Positions 57,261-64,000 of a stretch of 64,000 nucleotides of DNA are shown here, piece by piece. Position 1 is the stretch's first letter. The number at the start of each line of letters is the position of its first letter. The notes beneath the pieces are model-generated. The model was given only the letters and a program-made list of their open reading frames with translations. It did not search any database and was not told where the DNA came from. Location of the stretch: assembly GCA_027625915.1 (NCBI GenBank), contig JANTQA010000051.1, forward strand, positions 6,448,501 to 6,512,500. The letters run 5' to 3'. The DNA is from Anaeramoeba flamelloides (taxonomy: Eukaryota > Metamonada > Anaeramoebidae). The position numbers and the translations under genes are program-made.

Positions 57261-59792
57261 CAATATCAGATCTAGATTCTTATTTGAAAATTTTACAAAG
57301 TTGGGAATAAGGATAAGAAAATTCATTTTGATAATTTTTTACTAAAAAGGTTCATAAAAGTATTTAGACTAAAAATAATCTTGGTTTCTAATCAAAAATA
57401 AATTAATTTTACAAAAGGAAAATTAATAGAGTTTTTAAAAGAATTTCCGACCTTTGATGCCATGTTAAGTACCGAAAACTAATTTTTTAAATATCAGAAA
57501 AAAATCTTTATTAAAATCCCATTTCTTATTTGCTTTTATAATTTTAACTTTCTTTTCATCATTTTCAACTGATTAAAAATCTAAATAATCATCTAAAATT
57601 GATACTTCAATGAGTTAATATAACTTTTTAAAAGTAGGATAATGTTTACTGGAACAAACCGAGAAAAATAATATACAATATAAAACAAGATTTTAATCAA
57701 GTAACAAAAAATTGGTTAATAATAATGAAAATGTATTACTTACCATAATGTATTATTGTTTAAATGATCTAATTAAATTAAATAAAAAGTTAGAGAAGAA
57801 ATAAGTATGAAGCATGAAATTCTCTTTCCTAAAGTAGAATTTTTAATTATGATAATTAATATTTAATTTTTTCTTTTTATTGTTAAGGTTCCTACAATCG
57901 TTGTATTTGGATATCATTTTATCGATAGTTTTATCATCAAATAATTATGAAAAAATTGATAAAAATAAAATATAAAAATGGAGAGTGAATTATTTAATAA
58001 TTAATGACAAAAAAAATAAAATTAAAAAATAAAATAAATTTCTCAAAATTAATCTTAATTTAAATCTGTTTTATTGAAAAAATTAGTTTTCTGAAATTTT
58101 GAATGAGGGTATATTCGTAAAAAAAGTTTTTACATTTTTCAAATAAATCTTTTGATATATATGTTATATCTTTCTTATATTTTCAATTCACATTAAATAA
58201 TAATTACATAAATTGAATTAAATTTAAAATTTAATGACTTATTATTTTCTTATATAAATAACATTAAGTCTTCTGTAAAACATTCAAAACATATTAACAG
58301 TAAAATTTCAAATAAAAGAAAATGTTAAATTAGATTAAATAAAATTGATAACGGGAATTGATTAGAATATAGAAATTCCTTCACTTTGATAATAATTTAG
58401 TAAAAATAGTTTTGATAATTTTATTTAATATAAATTTTTTAGGTGTTTTTTTTAATTATTGCAAAATTAAATTAAACAAAAAAATTAAATTATATTAATC
58501 ATTATCATTTAGTTTTTATCATTTTTATTTTCATTATTTCATTATTTTTTTTTGGTCTTATTATGAGGATACAATAAATTTTATACACAATAGGTCTTAA
58601 ATATTATTTTCAAAGCCCAAATTGAAAAATATGAATAAATTTCCAATGAAGGCTCAATTAGTTTTTAGATGATTTTTAAAAATTAGTCTTGGTAAACTTT
58701 GATTAAGTGAAATTGGACTATAATTTAAAACTGCTTGTGAATGATATTTATCATAAATAAATAAAATGAATGTTGTTTTGTATTTTTTATTTTGTTGTTT
58801 TTTTGTTGAATGTAGAAACTTTTAAAATTAAAAAAAAAAAAAAAAGATATCAAAATATATGATTAAAAATCAATAAATCTATTTTTTGATTTTTAATACT
58901 TTTTACCTATTCCAAATTTAACAAATTTCCCCTTTTTAGTTATTTGAGTTCCTACTTTTTTTTTTTTTTTTTTTTTTTCTATGGGTGGGGAGGGCAAAAG
59001 GAATAAAAAAATCATTAAAAGAATTGGTAAAAATGGTCATGACTAATCCAATCAAACTTTTTATTGTTTAGATATTTAACTTATTGAGCTGGAGTTATGT
59101 AACAGAAAATAACTGAATCCCACAAATGCAATCTGAAATCAACCAAAGTGAAGGGATTTGGACTTTCTGTAAAATATGCCTTATGTGGGTTTGTGATCTT
59201 GACTGGATTTTTATTGTTGGGTTGGTACCTTATACTGGGATTTTGTGAAAACAAGATTTTGGAACTTGTTAAAAAAATAAATAAAAAATAAAAAAACTCA
59301 AAAGAAAATTTCCAAAACCAAATCTTATTCTTAAAAACCAGAGCTTTTTAGATTCAACCCATCTAATCAGTTATAATTAGAACTTAATAAGTAACCGATT
59401 TCATTTGATCTATAGTTGTATAAATATTTAGATCTCTTTATTCAAACGAATTATGGTGGCGATCCAAAAAAATCGACATAAAAGGAAACAACCACCAACC
59501 CATTCAACACTTGGGGTTCATACAATAAATAATTTTAGAAGTTTTTACTTTTTTTTACTATTTTTTTATTTTCTTTCGTTTCTTGTTATTCTTTCTCTAT
59601 TACTTGTTTTTGTTTTGAAATAATTTTTTCTTTTCAGTTTTTAAAGAAAAGATATCCTATGAGCTATAGTCTTGCCTACATTATAGCTAGCATAAAAAAA
59701 CTCTAAAATCAGGTTTATAATGCTATAGAGTGATGTTGAGTGTTGTAGAGTGCCTAAGTTTTTTTCACTTTTTGTTTTTGTTTTTGAAGTAT

Positions 59793-59871
59793 TCTAGGTT
59801 TTTTTTACTTTAGAAATAAACCAAAAATTTAGTAAAATATTCGGTTTATTTCTAAAGTAAAAAAAAACTAA
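59793..59871. repeat. Inverted repeat (hairpin)
   Basis: The arms TTTACTTTAGAAATAAACC and GGTTTATTTCTAAAGTAAA pair perfectly around a short AT loop. Similar but diverged hairpins occur near 8550 and 62010-62090. Confidence 0.8.
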
Positions 59872-60330
59872 CGAAAATCTATTGATTTTCTAATAAAAAC
59901 AAAAATTAAAAAAAACCTAACAGCAAATAGAAAGTAATTTTGTTGAATTACCTCTCTTCAAAAATAAACAAAATAATAAAACTATTTTTTTTTACAAAAA
60001 AAAATAAAATGAAAATAAGTCAAAAAAATAGAATGATAAAAAAAACATTCTATCAATTCTTTTATTTTAACATTCTCTTTTGAAGAATAAACCATCTAAT
60101 TACTTGATTTTTTTACAATGGCTTAATTCATACAATTTTTTTTTTCTCTTTTTTTTTTTTTTTGTTCTTTTCAAAATAGTATTTTTTTAGAACTTTCAGA
60201 AATATATTTAAGAATATTTGAATATTGTAATATTTGGAATATCCTTTTAAAACAAGAAGAAAGAAAAATAATAATATTTTAATTGTAAGAATGATCAATC
60301 TACGCAGGCATAAAAATGTAATTATATACG

Positions 60331-61382
60331 TTATCTTAAAAAAAAAGTATAAATTTCACGACATATTTGTTTAAATTTAATTCCTTTAATCACCATTGAA
60401 AAGATGATATCATGTGACCCACTGCTAGTAAAACAACATTCGGAAAATTTGTCTGCCATTATTGCTGTGCCAAAAGCTTTAAGAATATAGAAAGAAATAT
60501 TATCATCGGTTTCTATGTTGAGAATAGTTAGCAGCAGTTCAAGAGTTTTTTTACGTATATTGTATTCCTTTGGCAAGTTTTTTAAATCTTCAAGATTTTG
60601 TGGGTAATGATATTGGGTTGGTTCAATAACACTGTTTATTAAAGTCTTTATTACTGCCAATTTTAAATTTTTTTTTTTGGTTTGATAATAAATTTTTGCA
60701 GAAGAGATGATTTCCATTCTATATTTCCGAGCAATGGGCAAAGTATATTTTGAACAAAACAAATTTTGCATTAACCTCCAATTCGTAATTACAGTTGAAT
60801 ATGAATTATAACGCGCTAACCCACCAGTTTTTTTTAATATTTTTTGAATAGCGTTTTCTTCTTTTGATAACAAAAGTGAAAAATCATTATCTATTAATAG
60901 ATACTTTACTAGATCCACAACTGGGAATAATTGATCTTGTTCCCAACATGATGTGGTATTTAATATGATTGTTAATATCTTCTTTTTCCTTTTCAACTCA
61001 CATGATTCATCCGTTGTATTGATTTTGAACCATTTTGGAAATTCTGAGAGGATAGTGACATCCTTTATGGGAATTGCTTGTGGTTTAATTGTTTCATTAT
61101 TTTCTAAAATTTGTTTCAACATTGTTTCGATTTTTGATTTTGTGTGTCGAAATAAGATATGATCAGGTAAATATTTTGCTTTCAATTCATTTCTTTTTGG
61201 AATGGATTTCTTTTTCTTATCTATATTTTCGACTAAATTTTCCAGCAATTCGTGAGGCAATTCATTTTTTAACAAAAATTCATAACAATGATTTTTTGTA
61301 TTTTCAAAATAATTTATACCTAAAATAAATTCTTTTTTACTGAATTGAACCTGAAAATGTAATGTTATATCTTTCATAACCA
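60331..61382 (-). CDS. PLAA/Doa1/Ufd3 homologue, C-terminal exon (PFU and PUL domains)
   Basis: PLAA (yeast Doa1/Ufd3) is a Cdc48/p97 cofactor that binds ubiquitin through its PFU domain and Cdc48 through its PUL domain. Here residues 1-55 (ITLHFQVQFSKKEFILGI, KNHCYEFLLKNELPHELLEN) match the end of PFU. YLPDHILFRHTKSKIETML matches the short linker. From FPVVDLVKYLL to the end, alpha-helical repeats match PUL (NWRLMQNLFCS, LLLTILNIETDD, ILKAFGTAIMADKF). The WD40 propeller that forms the family's N-terminal half is absent. No ATG stands at the head of the frame (TTG at 61404; first ATG at 61377, mid-domain), and an acceptor CTAATAG ends at 61383. So this is the last exon, and upstream exons lie rightward, probably beyond the window. 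Confidence 0.8.
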
Positions 61383-62925
61383 CTATTAGTTGGCAGGAAT
61401 TCAAAATAAAAAAAAATAAAAAAAAAATTTATTTATTGATTAGAAAAGGAGTAAAAATAAAAAATTAAAATTTTGTTTTCAATAAATAAATCATATTTTG
61501 GATCAAAAGACAACAATAATTTATATTTTAAATGAAAATTTTCAATTTTTTAAAACCTTGGGTTAATCTGTGTATTACTAAAATTTACAAAATAAGCAGA
61601 AAAACATCAATTCTTATTTACAAAACAGAATTTAAAATTGAAAATATGATTATAACAGTAAATAAAAAAATTTTTAATTTCAAGAATAAATTTTGAAAAT
61701 TATCTCTTTCTTGTTAAGAAAAATTAATATATTTCAATCAAAGAAACAAATAATAGAATCAATTGGAAATCAAAAGTTTTATATGAAATAAAAAAAGAAA
61801 ATTTGACATTATACATATAACAAATTATTAGTTTTCCATGGATATGATATGTTATTGGTTTTTTTTAATTTAAAAGAATTAAAAATTTCTTCTATTTTCT
61901 TTTTATGTCTTCAATTAAAAAAAAACTGCCATTATATTTTCCAGAATTCAATAGAATAGAGAAAAATCTTTGATTTTACTCAATTATTTTGAATTCGGGA
62001 AAAGCGTCATTAGGTTTTTTTTACTTTTTGAAATGAAAAGAAAATGTATTTAATTTTCTTTTCATTTCAAAAATTAACAAAAAACCCTGGAAACTCTAAG
62101 GCACTTGACGGCACTTCTTGTTAGGTTTTCCAAAATCGAAAGAATTGAGTCAAATCAAATATATTACTCCATTCTTTTGAATTTTGGAAAACTGTAGTTA
62201 ACTTTTTTTAATCTGTGTTTTGATAAGAAAATCAATAAGTTTTCTAAACAAAAAAAAATTAAAAAAAATGAACTTTAATGAATTAATTTTAAACCAAGAT
62301 ACTTAAAAATTATTTTCATTGATTAATAATCATAAAATCTTTGATTTTATGCTTAAAATTCTCAAAGGATATTTAAGTAAAAGGGCAACTTTAGTGTAAT
62401 TTACACTTATTTAATAATAAGTATAAACAATTCAGATTTCTTCATGAAAATATCTCAAAAATTCTTGTTAATTTCTATGAAAATATTTTTAAAATTTTTA
62501 TAATTTAAGTTTTGAGTATTAAATTATTAAAATAACAAATGATATTAAATGTTGTGAAAAAAATTGAAATAGGAGAAAAAGTTCAACATAATTTTTTAAT
62601 TGTTAAAATTAATAGAAACCAGAAAACTCAAACTGAAATTTCAATTAACAGAAAAAACAAATCAACTTCAAGATGGTAATTCTATATTTTATTATCAATC
62701 AAATCAACGAAAATAATTTACTATCTCCTTTTATATTGAGATCCCAACAAGTAATTTTCTTGATCTCAAAAATAGTTAAATTTTTGAACAAATTTTCAAT
62801 AAAAGATCAAAAAAAAAAAAACTGTTACTATAGGATCGGATTTTCAAGTGTGTTATTGTTATTAGGGCGTTAATTTAAATTTAATCATTTATTTTTTCTT
62901 TTATTAATTGATCTTACTTGTCAAG

Positions 62926-62943
62926 TTTCTGTGATTTCTGTGA
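62926..62943 (+). repeat. (TTTCTGTGA)2
   Basis: Two perfect copies of the 9-mer, the shortest of the four arrays, just before the family D end. Confidence 0.85.
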
Positions 62944-62954
62944 TTCTATTATTG

Positions 62955-63015
62955 GTTTCCAATTAAAAATTGTGTTTCGAGTTTTTTTATGTTTCACTTT
63001 TTTTTTCAAATGGTA
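62955..63015 (-). repeat. Family D MITE end, solo
   Basis: The minus strand contains CCATTTGAAAAAAAAAGTGA, AACAC and TTTTTAATTGG, as in the left arm of 16010-16422 and the solo end at 4174. No opposite arm was found nearby. Confidence 0.55.
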
Positions 63016-64000
63016 ATTAATTTTTATATACACCAAAATATGTCATCCCAAACACGATTGAAACATTTTATCGAATATCACTTTTCCCACAATTTAAAAA
63101 ATATCATCTATCATCAACTATTTAACCAATAGTAAACATGTTGATGAAACATAAAAATGTTAAAAAGTTGAAATAAAAAATGAAAATAAAATAATTTTTT
63201 TACAGTTTCTTTTTTTTCAAAAAAATTGGGCTTTTCAGAAAATGAACGGGATCAAAACAATCTGTGATAATGGGAACCATATTTATTACATAATTAATGG
63301 AGTACAAGAATTTCTTTTTAAATATTATCAACAATAATAACACAGTTGTCTTGGGTTGTTGCAGATTAAGATCTGTTTACCCTTAAAATCATTCTAGTTC
63401 ACAGAAGTTAAATCTTTCACCAATCCAAACAAAAAGTCATCATTGTAAATTGTTTTCTGATCCATCGCTCCAAAAATTCATTTTGTGTTAAGATTAACAT
63501 TTTAAGAAACAAAAAAAATAAACACAAATCACTTGTAATAAAAATAATTTTGTTCAAAAATGCAAGAAATTACTCCTTGGTATGTCTTCCCAACAACCAC
63601 CATATTTGTTGTATGTTTAATCGACAGTTTTTAATTTTTTAATTTTAGTTTTTTTGAGATTTTGGATCTTTCTCGATCTTTTTTTGTTTGGTTTGCAATT
63701 CAAAATTCCTAATTTGGATTGTTGTTTTATTAATGGATTGGAGAAAAGGGTTTTAATTGAAAAAAATAATTTCTCCAAAATGCTCCTAAAATCTAAATTT
63801 AATGTTTTTTATTCAATAACCAATAAAAAAATCTTTGAATTTCAGATTAAAAAGTCTGTTTTTCAAAAAATTTTCACAAGTACTTTTCTCGTTTCTTGAA
63901 AATCTTAAATCTGAAAAAGAGAATTGAAATATTCTTGATGAATTTCGAAAGGATCAAGAAGATAAAAAACCAAAATGTTGATAAACACTCATTTAATTCA

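Larger units (their letters stand above)
55991..60330. other. 4.3-kb stretch without a confident gene
   Basis: Holds TA microsatellites (about 56668-56688 and 57213-57258), a T run near 58960, a hairpin at 59793-59871 and a stretch of more balanced composition at about 59050-59530 with no open frame longer than about 40 codons. A short coding-like frame at 56843 is listed separately. The rest is AT-rich filler. Confidence 0.5.
61383..64000. other. Probable intron or upstream region of the PLAA gene
   Basis: No WD40-coding exon is visible on the minus strand up to the window edge, so the intron is at least 2.6 kb if the gene has the usual architecture. The stretch contains inverted-repeat material at about 61980-62190, a TTTCTGTGA pair at 62926 and a family D end at about 62955-63015. 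Open frames at 62673-62873 and 63654-63899 (plus) have no recognisable domain. A 23-codon minus-strand frame at 63394-63465 is too short to judge. Confidence 0.45.

Noticed and set aside
62673-62873. 66-codon plus-strand frame
   Set aside because: No domain; short, Ile/Leu/Phe-rich and in the probable PLAA intron.
63394-63465. 23-codon minus-strand frame with balanced residues
   Set aside because: Too short; does not resemble the N terminus of PLAA/Doa1, and the stop comes before any good donor.
63654-63899. 81-codon plus-strand frame starting at TTG
   Set aside because: No domain or splice partner; may be chance in T/A-rich sequence.
1-64000. CRISPR arrays, bacterial operons, rRNA genes
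   Set aside because: No regularly spaced repeats, no Shine-Dalgarno-led gene clusters and no rRNA-like sequence; the intron-bearing eukaryotic genes rule out a prokaryotic reading.

Overview
The window is a very A+T-rich eukaryotic nuclear segment, full of homopolymer A and T runs. It carries few genes, GT-AG introns (some over 4 kb), standard stop codons, and proteins padded with Lys/Glu/Asn/Gln tracts. All recognisable genes are eukaryotic: a VPS9 Rab exchange factor, endosulfine, PLAA/Doa1, a spartin-like protein and an ankyrin protein. The style suits a free-living amoeboid protist, for example an anaeramoeba-like or dictyostelid-like organism. That is inference; the sequence alone does not fix the species.

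Layout. 1-4.7 kb: mostly repeats, with a possible short PPP4R2-like exon near 0.7 kb and a MITE nested inside a relative (1.7-2.8 kb). 4.7-5.9 kb: spartin/senescence-domain protein (+). 6.2-8.1 kb: decayed LINE-type reverse transcriptase split by another repeat. 10.8-11.5 kb: GNAT acetyltransferase (+). 12.3-13.8 kb: a diverged non-coding triplication. 17.2-23.3 kb: one VARP/VPS9 gene (+) whose catalytic domain is cut by a 4.0-kb intron. 24.5-27.1 kb: MITEs and simple repeats. 27.2-27.7 kb: two-exon endosulfine homologue (-). 28-34.3 kb: repeats, including a second nested MITE. About 34.4-42.8 kb: a giant multi-pass membrane protein (+) built from about 34 degenerate Asp(-Pro)...Trp-Arg repeats, with no family I recognise. 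43-49.8 kb: a 135-codon frame interrupted only by TAA, two 197-bp MITEs, a tRNA-like sequence and a SINE candidate. 49.8-56.0 kb: ankyrin-repeat gene (-) split by a 4.5-kb intron. 60.3-61.4 kb: PFU-PUL exon of a PLAA/Doa1/Ufd3 homologue (-), whose WD40 exons lie beyond the right edge.

The genes do not form a pathway or operon. Several touch membrane traffic and ubiquitin biology (VPS9 exchange factor, spartin-like, PLAA), which is probably coincidental. The main point of interest is the giant repeat membrane protein. The second is that several genes appear only after exons kilobases apart are joined, so reading single open frames would miss or truncate them.
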